Under the pieces are notes generated by a model. It did no database searches, was not told the origin of the DNA, and saw nothing but the letters and a program-made list of their open reading frames with translations. From NCBI GenBank assembly GCA_905201895.1, contig CAJKPX010000005.1:14937-78936 (forward strand): a stretch of 64,000 nucleotides of DNA, given 5' to 3'. Source of the DNA: an uncultured Eubacteriales bacterium. Lineage in GTDB: Bacteria; Bacillota; Clostridia; Oscillospirales; CAG-272. Positions 24,140-34,210 of this stretch are shown in pieces (position 1 is the stretch's first letter; each line of letters starts with the position of its first letter). Made by a program: the position numbers and the translations under genes.

Positions 24140-27100
24140 ATGGAACAAAATCGTCAAAATTCGGCAGAGCTGGAAGAAGCCCTGCTCCGTCTTCGTCAAT
24201 CCCTCAAGGATCGTGAAAAGCTGAAAACGGGACGCACGCCCCAGATCTGCTCGGATGAATCCATCCGTGAAATGATCCGCCTGATGCCGCGCAAGCCCTC
24301 GGATTTTCTCAGTATTCCGGGTGTTGGGCAGGCTTTTGTTGAGCATTACGCAAGAGATTTTTTGCTTTTGCTTGCCGAATTCAACGGCTCCGAGGAGGCT
24401 CCCGTTTCCAACCGCTCTGTTGAGGAAACGCTGCGCGAGCTCTCTAAAAAGCTGATCAATATCAATCGCAACAACCGCATGCTGTTCCTGCCCCGTCTTT
24501 CCCCGAAAAACGCGGTGGATCTTTTCGATGCGTCGGGCAGCTACAATCCGCTTGACATTCTCTTTGGTGAGGGCAGCGATCCGATCACGGTTGCCGACGT
24601 AACCTCGCAGGATCTCCCTCGCACCGATCCCACGCGCGAGCGCTACCGCAATCTGGTAAGCCTGATCCGCGAGACCGTGCGTGACATGCGTGACAAGGGT
24701 CAGAACGACCTCTACATCGGCTATCCCTTCGTGCAAGGCAACCTGGTCAACGGTGAGTTTGGCGTGCGTGCACCACTCTGCCTCTTCCCCGTAACCCTCG
24801 ATCGCAGCACCGCGAACGTCACGGTGCAGGCAGACCCCACGCGCGATATTATCTATAACGGTACGCTGATTCTGGCACACGATAAATTCAACAGCATCAC
24901 CACGCCGCTCCCCGATTGCACGGTGGACGAGCTCGATCCCGAAACCTTCCTGCAAAAGCTGCTCGATTTCTACAAGGATAACGATATCCGCATCGAATAC
25001 GACAGCGACGAGCTCAAGAAGTTCAAGGAATACCCCGGAGATTCCTTCCCCCACTACGCTCGAGGAACGCTCAAGCTCGTGCACAACATCGTCATCGGTA
25101 AATTTCCCGCCTACTCCAACGCGATCCAGCGCGACTTTGACGAAATTCTGGAAAAGGGTTTGGTCAACCGCCTGGTATCCGACCTCGTTTCGGACTACGG
25201 CGCAACCGATTTCTATTCAGACAACACCAATGCCGAGCTCGAGATCAATCAGCCCGGCAAGAAGCTCGACATCAGCGAGCACTCGCTGGTCTACATTAAC
25301 GCCCTCAACAGCGCGCAGGAGGCAGTTCTGCACGCGGCGGAAACGATGAACGAGCTGGTTGTGGAGGGCCCTCCCGGCACAGGTAAATCGCAAACCATCA
25401 CCAGCCTGATCACGCAGTTCGTCAACGATGGCAAAACCGTTCTCATGGTCTCCGAGAAAAAGACCGCGCTCGACGTCGTTTATTCACGCCTGGGCACGCT
25501 CTCTCGCTACGCCATGATGATGGACGATGCGAAGAACAAAAATCTGTTCTATTCGCAGCTGGAGCGTCTGCTTTACAGCACCGATGCAAACGCGCCGATG
25601 CAGGCGCCCGATCTCTCGGCACTTTCCACCGAGATCGACACCGACGTGGCAACGCTCGAGATCATTGCCGATAAGCTCTTCACCCCCGGTGCGTTCGGCG
25701 TGGAGCCCTACCGACTCTACATGGAAAGCCGCCGCATCAATCTGCATAACCACGAGCAGATCAAAACCTACAAAACCATCCGCGGCATGATGACGCCCGA
25801 GCTGCTCGACCTCAAATACGAGGAGGTTGCTGCGATCCACAAGAAATTTGCAAACGGTCAGCTGACCGACAGCCTGGATCACTATCAGCTCACCATTGAG
25901 CGCTATCCGTGGTTCCTGCAAATGAAGGACACGCTCTCGCAATACGATCTGATCCTGTTCTCGGATTCGATCGACGAGCTGATCCTCAAGGTGGACGAGT
26001 GGCGCAATCTGCCCTTCCTCAAGCGCCAGACCTCCAAGGGTCGCCTCTCCAAGGAAATCCAGCTGGCAACCAAGGATTACTTCAACAAGAACACCGGCGC
26101 CTACACCGTTCGTCTGATCATGGAGCAGCCCGAGGCAGTTAAGCAGAGCCTGAAGGAGTTTATCGCGGGATACGCAAACCTCAAGCCCGTGGTAACGAGT
26201 CTGACACAAAGCGAAACCATCTATCTCGCTGCCCTGCGCAAGATTCACAAGATCTGCGGCGGCACCGTGATTGAATGGAACAACGAGCTCTACAACACCA
26301 TTCTCTTTGAGCATATTCAGCGCTTCGAGATGGAAAACCGCACGCTTCTGCCGCAGGTTGCCGCATTTGAGAAGATCATCACCTCAATCGAGCGTGCAAT
26401 CGGCGAAAAACAGGCACTTGCAAAGCAACGCATCGCAAAGGTGCTTGCAGACGACGTGCAATATATCACCGCATCCAAGCGCAAGGGTGAGATCAACCGC
26501 GCAATCGAAAGCCGCAGACGCGCGAGCGTTTCCAAGTTTGTCAGAAAGTTCGATTTCGAGCTGTTCAAGGCAATCAAGGTCTGGCTCATGACCCCCGAGG
26601 CGGTGTCCGAGGTGCTTCCGCAGCAGAATGATCTGTTTGATCTCTTGATCTTCGACGAAGCATCCCAGCTTTACGTGGAAAAGAGTATCCCCTCGATCAT
26701 CCGCGCCAAGAAGGTTGTAATCGCGGGCGACCACAAGCAGCTGCGTCCCTCGAGCCTGGGTGACGGCAGATTTGAAATGTCGGAGGATCTGCTCGACGAG
26801 GATGCAGAGATTTCCGCAGCACTCGAGGAGGAGAGCCTGCTCGATCTTGCTCGCTTCCGCTATCCCGACATTCTGCTCAACACGCACTACCGTTCCAAAT
26901 ACGAGGAGCTCATTGATTTCTCGAACTATGCCTTCTACAAGGGCAGACTCTTTGTTGCTCCCAACACCGATACCCCCGAAAAGCCGCCCATTGAGGTGCA
27001 TCTGGTCGACAACGCCGTTTGGCAGGGTCGCGCAAACCGCCGCGAGGCAGAGCAGATCGTGGCTCTGATCAAGGAGTTCTTCCAAACCAGGCAGAACAAC

Positions 27101-27904
27101 GAAACGATCGGCGTGATTGCCTTCAACGCATCGCAGCGCGATATGATCTACGACGTGATCGACGAGGAATCGCTCAAGGATCATGCGTTCGGTCTGCAGG
27201 TCCGCGCCGAAATGGGACGCAAGGACAACGGCGAGGATACGGGTCTGTTTATCAAGAACATCGAAAGCGTGCAGGGTGATGAGCGCGACGTGATCATGTT
27301 CTCGATCGGTTACGCAAAGAATACAAACGGCAGACTGATGCACAATTTCGGTTGGCTCAACCAAAAGGGCGGAGAGAACCGCCTCAACGTTGCGATCAGC
27401 CGCGCAAAGCAAAAGATCCACATCGTAACCTCCTTCCGCCCCGCCGAGCTGATGCTCGACGATGCGAAGAACGACGGTCCCCGCGTGCTCAAGCGCTACC
27501 TCGAATACGCCTTTGCGATCAGCAATGGCGACAAGGAGGAGGCAGAGCGTATTCTGCAATCCTTTGGCGAGACCTTTGGCATTGCACCTGCAGCTTACGA
27601 GACAGAATATGCGCAAAAGGTTGCGGATGCTCTGCGCGAAAAGGGCTACGAGATCGACACGCAGGTTGGTATCGGCGGATACCGCATCGACATTGCCGTG
27701 AAGAAGAACGGCGAATACGTGCTTGGAATCGAATGCGACGGAAAGCTTTACAGCACCCCCGCATCGGCGCGCGAAAGAGACTACCACCGCCAGAAATATC
27801 TGGAATCCCGCGGATGGAGAATCAAGCGCATCTGGAGCATGGATTGGTGGCGTGATCCCACCGCCGAAATCGAGAGAATCTGCACTCTGGTCGACAGCTT
27901 ATAA
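24140..27904 (+). CDS. DUF4011/superfamily 1 helicase with C-terminal REase-like nuclease domain, Hhe-like
   Basis: A 1254-residue protein. Residues about 8-80 look like an HRDC domain (LRLRQSLKDREKLKTGR, IPGVGQAFVEHY). Residues about 95-130 (LRELSKKLININRNNRMLF) match the DUF4011 region. The helicase has Walker A GPPGTGKS at 410-417, Walker B LLIFDEASQL near 836, NTHYRSKYEELI, and a late GDERDVIMFSIGYA motif. The last 90 residues have an RIDIAV...GIECDG arrangement typical of the MTES_1575/Vsr-like nuclease fold. This order resembles Hhe, a single-gene anti-phage system (DUF4011, helicase, Vsr). The start ATG at 24140 has GGAG 4 bases upstream. Defence is inferred from domains; no other defence gene is adjacent. 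Confidence 0.85.
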   Translation: MEQNRQNSAELEEALLRLRQSLKDREKLKTGRTPQICSDESIREMIRLMPRKPSDFLSIPGVGQAFVEHYARDFLLLLAEFNGSEEAPVSNRSVEETLRELSKKLININRNNRMLFLPRLSPKNAVDLFDASGSYNPLDILFGEGSDPITVADVTSQDLPRTDPTRERYRNLVSLIRETVRDMRDKGQNDLYIGYPFVQGNLVNGEFGVRAPLCLFPVTLDRSTANVTVQADPTRDIIYNGTLILAHDKFNSITTPLPDCTVDELDPETFLQKLLDFYKDNDIRIEYDSDELKKFKEYPGDSFPHYARGTLKLVHNIVIGKFPAYSNAIQRDFDEILEKGLVNRLVSDLVSDYGATDFYSDNTNAELEINQPGKKLDISEHSLVYINALNSAQEAVLHAAETMNELVVEGPPGTGKSQTITSLITQFVNDGKTVLMVSEKKTALDVVYSRLGTLSRYAMMMDDAKNKNLFYSQLERLLYSTDANAPMQAPDLSALSTEIDTDVATLEIIADKLFTPGAFGVEPYRLYMESRRINLHNHEQIKTYKTIRGMMTPELLDLKYEEVAAIHKKFANGQLTDSLDHYQLTIERYPWFLQMKDTLSQYDLILFSDSIDELILKVDEWRNLPFLKRQTSKGRLSKEIQLATKDYFNKNTGAYTVRLIMEQPEAVKQSLKEFIAGYANLKPVVTSLTQSETIYLAALRKIHKICGGTVIEWNNELYNTILFEHIQRFEMENRTLLPQVAAFEKIITSIERAIGEKQALAKQRIAKVLADDVQYITASKRKGEINRAIESRRRASVSKFVRKFDFELFKAIKVWLMTPEAVSEVLPQQNDLFDLLIFDEASQLYVEKSIPSIIRAKKVVIAGDHKQLRPSSLGDGRFEMSEDLLDEDAEISAALEEESLLDLARFRYPDILLNTHYRSKYEELIDFSNYAFYKGRLFVAPNTDTPEKPPIEVHLVDNAVWQGRANRREAEQIVALIKEFFQTRQNNETIGVIAFNASQRDMIYDVIDEESLKDHAFGLQVRAEMGRKDNGEDTGLFIKNIESVQGDERDVIMFSIGYAKNTNGRLMHNFGWLNQKGGENRLNVAISRAKQKIHIVTSFRPAELMLDDAKNDGPRVLKRYLEYAFAISNGDKEEAERILQSFGETFGIAPAAYETEYAQKVADALREKGYEIDTQVGIGGYRIDIAVKKNGEYVLGIECDGKLYSTPASARERDYHRQKYLESRGWRIKRIWSMDWWRDPTAEIERICTLVDSL

Positions 27905-27924
27905 AAGTCAATCACCAATAAAAT

Positions 27925-27967
27925 AACAAGGGCGAGCCCAATGCATGGCATTGGACTCGCCCTTGTT
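27925..27967. terminator. Bidirectional terminator between convergent genes
   Basis: AACAAGGGCGAG pairs with CTCGCCCTTGTT, continued by CCAATGC with GCATTGG after single-base offsets, loop ATG. It separates the helicase-nuclease gene from the convergent DUF4097 gene. Confidence 0.8.
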
Positions 27968-27980
27968 GATTGATTCTATT

Positions 27981-28895
27981 TCAATTGGCGTCATTGCTTT
28001 GCGAAAGGAGCAAATCACCGCTCACGGTTTCCACATCAAAGGAGGCTGTTCCCGATCCGCAAACGTAGCGTTCCCCTTGCTTTGTCACCGAAAAATCCGA
28101 GATAAATTGCCCACTCTCGGTTTCGTGCAAAAGCGCAAATGAGGAATCGGCAGGGATCAGGAGCTCCACATCGCCACTCACCGATTCAATATCGAGTGCA
28201 CTCGGACAAAAGGTGGAGCAGAACGTAAGATCACCGCTCACGAGCTCTGCATCTGCGCGCTCCACACGACAATCGGAAACGCTGATATCCCCGCTCGTCG
28301 ACTCCAGCTCGCAGCGCGTAAAGGCGGCGTTTTGGAGCGTGAGATTTCCCGAAACATTCTCATAAACAAATGCATCCGCCGAAATATCGGTAACCGACAC
28401 CTGTGAGGACACGGTTTTCACGTCGAGCAGCTCCAGCGATTCGAGCATGTGCTCGGGGATGCGGAGAATCAGGGTCTTGTTGCGGTTCTCATGCCCGAAG
28501 CCGAGAAACCAGGAGGATTTGCGGTATTTGATCGAAAGTCTGCCGTTCTCATCCACGCGCCAACGCAACCTTGCCGACTCGGGCAGCTCGGCATCGGCGC
28601 TCTCGGTGAGTGAGACGAAGGTGTCGCCGCACGCCACGATCTCGATTTTGCCGTCGACCCAATCGAGGTCGATCGCGGTGATGTCCCCATATGGGATGCT
28701 TCCCTCCCCCACCGTGTAGCCCGTTTCGTCATAACGGTAATCCTGCCAGCCGAACACCCGACCGCCGTCAATTCCGAGCAGCGGTGAGATCACGCCCCAG
28801 AGCACTGCCGCGATGACCAGGCAACCGATCACGATGAGTACAATTTTGATGATTTTCTTCACTGCCTGCGCCTGTGGTTGCTGCAATATTTGCAT
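27981..28895 (-). CDS. DUF4097-type beta-strand repeat membrane protein
   Basis: The 304-residue product has one membrane helix at about 16-38 and an external region made of short beta repeats. Phrases such as VSGNLTLQNA, TSGDISVSDC, VSGDLTF, VSGDVELLIP and VSGDLLLSQS recur at about 20-residue spacing, as in DUF4097 beta-solenoid proteins. In many Bacillota such genes sit beside a PadR regulator and a DUF1700 membrane protein; neither is present here. Function unknown, possibly envelope-stress sensing. Confidence 0.75.
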   Translation of the reverse strand: MQILQQPQAQAVKKIIKIVLIVIGCLVIAAVLWGVISPLLGIDGGRVFGWQDYRYDETGYTVGEGSIPYGDITAIDLDWVDGKIEIVACGDTFVSLTESADAELPESARLRWRVDENGRLSIKYRKSSWFLGFGHENRNKTLILRIPEHMLESLELLDVKTVSSQVSVTDISADAFVYENVSGNLTLQNAAFTRCELESTSGDISVSDCRVERADAELVSGDLTFCSTFCPSALDIESVSGDVELLIPADSSFALLHETESGQFISDFSVTKQGERYVCGSGTASFDVETVSGDLLLSQSNDAN

Positions 28896-28923
28896 GGTGA
28901 TACCCTTCTTTCGTATAGAGCGG

Positions 28924-30105
28924 TCAAGAGAGACGTCCGAGCTTGTTTGCCGTAACCAGATTTTCTACGGTATAGAGGATCAGAACGCGGTCGGCGCCGT
29001 ACTCCCGTGCCAGCTCGGTGACGTTGGTGTAATCGCTTCTCGTTGAGGAAAGATTGAGAAGCACGAGATTAAAATGCTGTGCGAGGAACGGAGCCGCGGC
29101 ATTTGCAAAGCTATCCTTGAGGATGAGCAGCGTCGGGCGGTCCTCTCCGCCGCGCTTGGTAACCGTTACCACGTCATGCGTTCCATCAAGAAAGATGGAA
29201 TAATGGTCCTTTTTGGAGAGATAATCGAGGTTGTAAAGACCGCCCGCGAGCTCCTCGCCATCGGCAATCACACAAAAATCCGATTCGTTTCCTGCATACC
29301 AAAGCTCCACCGAGTCGGGATGAACGAATTTCATGCCACCTGCCGACCATGCTGTGCCGTAAAAGCTCCGTGAAACGATTTGGCGGTCAAAATGCTCAAT
29401 CGGCAGTATTTCGTCCTCCATCCCCCAGGAGCGCATCATTTCCACATAGCCGTAATAAGCGCCGAGCGTGGTCCAATGGTGATCGGTTTTGTAGTAGACG
29501 TATTCCCCCCGATCGTAGCACGCACGGAGCATCGGAACACTGTCGATCGCCTGCACCGACCGATCCATTCCTCCGTAAATACGTGCAAGGAGTGCGTCGC
29601 TCTGCTCGGTTGGATAGGAAAAGGCAGAGGCGGCAACGTCAACGGTGCGCCCCGTGAGAAACACGGTGAGTGGAACGTCGAGACTGTTAGCGGCGCGATT
29701 GATGCCCGCGGTTGCCGCGTCAATCAGCAGAGGATCAAAGGCATCGAGCGAGACCGTGATCTCGCGACCGTCTGCCGTTTTGATATCAAAGGTGCGTTTG
29801 GCAAGCTGACCGTTCTTTCCGAGCAGAATGCCATTGTTCTCTCCCTTTCCAAGCCCCAGCTCTGCCAGCCCTTTCCAGCCAACCAGATAATCGCGCATGG
29901 GAAACTGATCGGCATAGTAATCGTTCATATCATCACCAAGGCTACCATTGCAGAGCGAGTCAAAGGAGAAACGCGGAAGGGTGCGCAGGCTGCGGTTCTC
30001 CTGCTCGGAGAAGGCGCGGTCGGGTGTGAGAAGAAAGGCAATTGAGAAGCCGAAGATCAGAGTGAGAAACAAGATGACCGTGACAAGATTTGCTTTTGCT
30101 TTCAT
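28924..30105 (-). CDS. DHHW-motif secreted protein, partner of the MBOAT acyltransferase
   Basis: The 393-residue product begins with a membrane helix (LVTVILFLTLIFGFSIAFLL) that is probably an uncleaved anchor. It contains the name-giving motif in YYKTDHHWTTLGAYYGY, near residue 215. The fold resembles the SGNH-like AlgX/AlgJ acetyltransferase accessory proteins. It lies 42 bases after the MBOAT gene and is probably co-transcribed; together they would move acyl groups across the membrane onto an extracellular polymer, which one is unknown. ATG at 30105 is preceded by AAAGGA; an in-frame ATG five codons upstream has no ribosome site. Confidence 0.82.
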   Translation of the reverse strand: MKAKANLVTVILFLTLIFGFSIAFLLTPDRAFSEQENRSLRTLPRFSFDSLCNGSLGDDMNDYYADQFPMRDYLVGWKGLAELGLGKGENNGILLGKNGQLAKRTFDIKTADGREITVSLDAFDPLLIDAATAGINRAANSLDVPLTVFLTGRTVDVAASAFSYPTEQSDALLARIYGGMDRSVQAIDSVPMLRACYDRGEYVYYKTDHHWTTLGAYYGYVEMMRSWGMEDEILPIEHFDRQIVSRSFYGTAWSAGGMKFVHPDSVELWYAGNESDFCVIADGEELAGGLYNLDYLSKKDHYSIFLDGTHDVVTVTKRGGEDRPTLLILKDSFANAAAPFLAQHFNLVLLNLSSTRSDYTNVTELAREYGADRVLILYTVENLVTANKLGRLS

Positions 30106-30147
30106 GGTCTTTCCTTTCATGATAGTTGGTACACGGTGCGATTCCCG

Positions 30148-31557
30148 TCAGAACTGCGTGTAAGCAAAGGGGCTGAAGGTGGAATCCACCAGATAGGCGG
30201 TGCAAAGCAGGAGCGCGGCGGCAGAGAGGATCGGAACAAGAATTGCGGTTCGCTCGCTCTTGGCTCGAAGCCACTCCCACAGCCGCTTCGGGAGCGGTGT
30301 TGCGCCTACCGCTGCAAGAAGAATCAGGGGGAGCATGCGCAGAAGCTGATAGGTGACGGTTGCACTCGTAAATCCTGCCGCCCCCACGCCAAAGAGCGCG
30401 CAAAAGCACGCCCAGCCTGCACCGAGGTCGGTGTAGGAGAAGATCAAAAAGCCGAGAGTGACGAGCAGCATGGTGTAAAGGTGTTGAAAAATGGCGGGGA
30501 TACGTGCAAGCAGGCGCAAAAGAAACGCCTTTTCCAAAATCAGGATCACACAAAAATAGACGCCCCAGAGAATGAAATTCCAATTGGCTCCGTGCCAAAA
30601 TCCCGTGAGGAACCAAACAACGGCAAGGTTGAGATATTGGCGTGCCCGTCCGCGTCTGTTACCGCCGAGCGGAATATAAACGTATTCGCGGAACCACGTG
30701 GAGAGCGAGATATGCCAGCGCCGCCAGAATTCGGTGATGCTTTTGGAGATATAGGGATAATTGAAGTTCTCAGCAAAGCGGAAGCCGAACATGCGACCAA
30801 GCCCGATCGCCATATCCGAATAGCCCGAAAAATCGTAATAAAGATGCAGGGTGAACAGAATGATGGTGAGCCATGCACCGAGCGTAGTGCCCGAAAACTC
30901 TGCCATCCCCTTGTAGTATTCGTAGCCCGCCGCGAGCATGTCTCCCATCAAAATCTTTTTGGCAAGCCCCACGCAGAAACGCGAAACGCCCTCGGCAAAG
31001 CCGTCCACACTCTCCCGTCGCTCGCCGAGCTGCGTGTCAATGTCCCGGTAGCGCACGATGGGACCCGCAACGAGCTGTGGAAAGAGCGTGACGTAGGTGC
31101 CGAAGGAAACGTAATTTTTTTGCAGGGTGCAATCGCGTCGGTAGAGATCAATGGTGTAGGACATGATCTGAAAGGTATAGAATGAAATGCCGATCGGGAG
31201 CGCAAGCCCCTCGATCACGGGCACCGACACGTATGGGATGCGCGAAAGATTTTCAGCAAAGAAATTGTAATATTTGAAAAACAGAAGTGCGGCAAGGTTG
31301 ACGGAGAGCGAGGCGATCATTGCCCATTTTGCGCGTTTCGGGTCACGCTCGCGGTAGCGCTCGATCAAAAAGCCAAAGAGATAGGCAGAGGTGATCGAGA
31401 ACACCATCAAAATGATATAGATCGGCTCCTCCCAGCCGTAAAACAGCAGACTCACGGCAAAGAGCACGGGGTTTCGCCAACGCCGCGGCACCGCATAGTA
31501 GGTCAGCAGCACCAGGGGCAGATAGGCAAACAAAAAAATCAAAGACGAAAATACCAT
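30148..31557 (-). CDS. MBOAT-family membrane O-acyltransferase (AlgI/DltB type)
   Basis: A 469-residue polytopic membrane protein. The family core is FWRRWHISLSTWFREYVYIP followed by GFWHGANWNFILWG; the histidine in GFWHGANW is the presumed catalytic residue. Other AlgI-like features are the LPIGISFYTFQIMSYTIDLY and FPQLVAGPIVRY segments. It probably transfers an acetyl or similar group from the cytosol toward an exported polymer, with the DHHW protein downstream. It has its own consensus promoter. Confidence 0.92.
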   Translation of the reverse strand: MVFSSLIFLFAYLPLVLLTYYAVPRRWRNPVLFAVSLLFYGWEEPIYIILMVFSITSAYLFGFLIERYRERDPKRAKWAMIASLSVNLAALLFFKYYNFFAENLSRIPYVSVPVIEGLALPIGISFYTFQIMSYTIDLYRRDCTLQKNYVSFGTYVTLFPQLVAGPIVRYRDIDTQLGERRESVDGFAEGVSRFCVGLAKKILMGDMLAAGYEYYKGMAEFSGTTLGAWLTIILFTLHLYYDFSGYSDMAIGLGRMFGFRFAENFNYPYISKSITEFWRRWHISLSTWFREYVYIPLGGNRRGRARQYLNLAVVWFLTGFWHGANWNFILWGVYFCVILILEKAFLLRLLARIPAIFQHLYTMLLVTLGFLIFSYTDLGAGWACFCALFGVGAAGFTSATVTYQLLRMLPLILLAAVGATPLPKRLWEWLRAKSERTAILVPILSAAALLLCTAYLVDSTFSPFAYTQF

Positions 31558-31613
31558 ATCCGATTCCTTTAACTGAAATTCCGCAGAGCACGCGGATCAA
31601 TCTATCTTATTCT

Positions 31614-31642
31614 ATTATACAGTATCTGCAATTTTTTGTCAA
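31614..31642 (-). promoter_or_regulatory. Consensus promoter of the MBOAT-DHHW pair
   Basis: TTGACA (31637-31642) and TATAAT (31614-31619) have a 17-base spacer. Confidence 0.88.
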
Positions 31643-31725
31643 GAATTCCACGCAAACAAAAAAACGTTTTAGAACCCTTTGTCGAATTATGGAATAGTCT
31701 GTTAACAGGATTGGAGGGGACGTTG

Positions 31726-32031
31726 ATGAAGACCGACGTAAGACTTGATCAGTTGCGATGCGGAGAGAGCGCCACTGTGCGTGCGCTTGGCTGCTCGGGA
31801 GCGATCCGCCGACGCTTGGGCGATATCGGACTCATCCCGGGAGCGAGAGTTCGGTGCATTGGCAGGAGTCCCTTTGGAGACCCCTCGGCATACGAGATCT
31901 GCGGTGCGGTGATCGCCATTCGAGCCGCAGATGCGCGTGAAATTCGGATTGATCTGACAGAATGGGAGGCAAATTCCGATGGGCTTGACAAACACATCCA
32001 CGGGAACGGGCGCGATCAATCGCTCCCTTGA
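31726..32031 (+). CDS. feoA: Ferrous iron transport accessory protein FeoA
   Basis: A 101-residue SH3-like cytosolic protein that works with FeoB. GDIGLIPGARVRCIGRSPFGDP and the spacing around it match FeoA. ATG at 31726 follows GGAGG by 8 bases; a longer frame to 31636 is not supported. It overlaps feoB by 53 bases in another frame, so the two are translationally linked. Confidence 0.88.
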   Translation: MKTDVRLDQLRCGESATVRALGCSGAIRRRLGDIGLIPGARVRCIGRSPFGDPSAYEICGAVIAIRAADAREIRIDLTEWEANSDGLDKHIHGNGRDQSLP

Positions 32032-34132
32032 CCTGCAACGCAAGGATGAAAAAGGGGCGGTTGTTGCGCTTGCAGGCAACCCGAACGTTGGAAAAAGCAC
32101 GGTTTTCAACGCACTCACGGGAATGCATCAGCACACAGGAAATTGGCCCGGAAAAACGGTTGCCTGCGCCTGTGGCCGCTGCAAGAGCAAGGTCTCGGAA
32201 TACCTACTCGTTGATGTTCCGGGGGCGTATTCCCTACTCGCACACTCTGCCGAGGAGGAGGTTGCGCGGAATTTTATCTGCTTCGGTGAGCCCGATGCTA
32301 CCGTGATCGTTTGCGACGCAACCTGTCTCTCGCGTAATCTCACTCTTGTTTTGCAAATTTTGGAGTGTACGTCACGCGTAATTGTTTGCGTCAATCTCCT
32401 CGACGAAGCGGCGCGCAAGGGGATCACGGTTGACCTTGCAGCACTGGAGGAGCGTCTGGGCGTACCGGTGGTTGGCGTGGTTGCGCGAAGAAAAAGAAGT
32501 CTTGCATCACTACTCAACCGACTTGATGAAATGACACATCCGGAGCATAACGGTATGTGTCGCAAGCTTCTTTCCTATTGCGATGGCGTGGAGGTGGCAA
32601 TCGGGCACGTGGAGCACGTTCTTGAAGGGCGCACGCTTGGTCGGCTTGATCCGCGATGGGTGAGCGTGATGCTGCTCGATGGCGACGAGAGCCTGATCAC
32701 CGATATCAACCGCTATCTCGGGGTCGAGTCTAACGCGGATACCGAGCTGATGCAGGCACTCAACGAGGCGCGCGAAGGACTAAACAAGCTCGGAATGGAT
32801 CAATCCACTCTCCGCGATGAGCTGGCGAGTGCCGCCGTTCGCGAGGCGGAGGTGATCTGTCGGGACATTGTGCACCGAAAAACAAACGATCCTCACGCAT
32901 GGGATCGCAGGCTTGATCGCGTTCTCACGGGGCGTAAAACCGCAATTCCGATCATGCTCCTGCTTCTCATGAGCATCTTTTGGCTCACGATCTACGGCGC
33001 CAATTACCCTTCACAATGGCTTGCAAGCGGCTTTGCGTGGATCAGCACGGGCGTACGAGCAATCATGCTTGAGCTTGACGCACCACCGTGGCTTTGCGGT
33101 CTGCTTGTGGACGGCATTCTCGGCGTGCTCTTTCGTGTGGTTTCGGTGATGCTCCCACCGATGGCGATCTTCTTTCCGCTTTTCACTCTCCTGGAGGACG
33201 CGGGGTATCTGCCGCGCGTTGCCTACAATCTCGACCGCCCCTTTGCACGCTGCAATGCCTGCGGCAAGCAATCGCTCTGCATGTGCATGGGCTTTGGATG
33301 CAATGCGGCAGGGGGGGTGGGATGTCGCATCATCGATTCACCGCGCGAGCGGCTGCTGGCGATTCTTTCCAACAGCTTTGTGCCATGCAACGGGCGTTTT
33401 CCGACGCTCATCGCCATTTTCACCATGTTTTTCGTCGGCTTTTCGGGGAGCCTCGGCGCGTCACTCCTCTCGGCTCTGCTGCTCACGCTGCTCATTCTGC
33501 TCGGCGTTGGGATGACCTTTGCCGTGACCAAGCTGCTCTCGGCCACGCTTCTGCGCGGGCTCCCGTCGGCATTCGTGCTGGAGCTGCCGCCCTACCGACG
33601 CCCTGAGGTGGGGCGCATTCTCGTGCGCTCAATCTTTGACCGCACGCTATTCGTTCTGGGTCGGTCGGTGGCGGTCGCCGCACCCGCGGGGCTTGTGATC
33701 TGGTTGCTTGCAAACCTGAGCGTGGGAGAGGCATCCCTGCTCTCGCAGATCGCGGCGTTTCTGGACCCCGTTGCGGCGTGGTTCGGGCTCGACGGCGTGA
33801 TCCTGCTTGCCTTTCTCCTCGGGCTCCCTGCCAACGAGATCGTGATCCCGATCGTGATCATGGCATACACGGCAGGCGGTAGCCTTGTGGAGCTTGGTAG
33901 TCTCGCGGCAACCAAGGAGCTCCTGCTCGCCAACGGATGGACGCCGCTCACCGCGATCTGCACGCTGGTGTTCATGCTCTTTCATTGGCCCTGCTCCACC
34001 ACGCTCATCACGGTCTACAAGGAAACCAAGAGTGCAAAATGGACGCTTCTTGCGGCAATTCTGCCAACTGCCGTGGGGCTGCTGCTCTGCGGTCTGATCG
34101 CATCGGTGGCGAGGCTGATTGGAATATCATAA
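31979..34132 (+). CDS. feoB: Ferrous iron transporter FeoB
   Basis: A GTP-driven inner-membrane Fe2+ transporter. The N-terminal G domain has GNPNVGKS at 33-40, DVPGAYSL as G3 and NLLD as G4. A cytosolic helical spacer follows, then two Gate domains with several membrane helices; PRVAYNLDRPFARCNACGKQ lies before the first Gate domain. At 717 residues it is full length. The ATG is preceded by GGGAGG at 9 bases. I saw no feoC and no clear Fur site. Confidence 0.94.
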   Translation: MGLTNTSTGTGAINRSLDLQRKDEKGAVVALAGNPNVGKSTVFNALTGMHQHTGNWPGKTVACACGRCKSKVSEYLLVDVPGAYSLLAHSAEEEVARNFICFGEPDATVIVCDATCLSRNLTLVLQILECTSRVIVCVNLLDEAARKGITVDLAALEERLGVPVVGVVARRKRSLASLLNRLDEMTHPEHNGMCRKLLSYCDGVEVAIGHVEHVLEGRTLGRLDPRWVSVMLLDGDESLITDINRYLGVESNADTELMQALNEAREGLNKLGMDQSTLRDELASAAVREAEVICRDIVHRKTNDPHAWDRRLDRVLTGRKTAIPIMLLLLMSIFWLTIYGANYPSQWLASGFAWISTGVRAIMLELDAPPWLCGLLVDGILGVLFRVVSVMLPPMAIFFPLFTLLEDAGYLPRVAYNLDRPFARCNACGKQSLCMCMGFGCNAAGGVGCRIIDSPRERLLAILSNSFVPCNGRFPTLIAIFTMFFVGFSGSLGASLLSALLLTLLILLGVGMTFAVTKLLSATLLRGLPSAFVLELPPYRRPEVGRILVRSIFDRTLFVLGRSVAVAAPAGLVIWLLANLSVGEASLLSQIAAFLDPVAAWFGLDGVILLAFLLGLPANEIVIPIVIMAYTAGGSLVELGSLAATKELLLANGWTPLTAICTLVFMLFHWPCSTTLITVYKETKSAKWTLLAAILPTAVGLLLCGLIASVARLIGIS

Positions 34133-34138
34133 AAAAGA

Positions 34139-34170
34139 ATGGGAGACAAACGGTTGCATTTGTCTCCCAT
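34139..34170. terminator. Hairpin between feoB and the convergent small membrane gene
   Basis: ATGGGAGACAAA and TTTGTCTCCCAT form a 12-bp stem. On the minus strand it runs into TCTTTTTTAT, so it is a good terminator for the minus-strand gene; on the plus strand the T run is poor. Confidence 0.7.
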
Positions 34171-34210
34171 CTTGGTATAGAATTATAGGACAAGGCAGTG
34201 ATTTTGGTGC

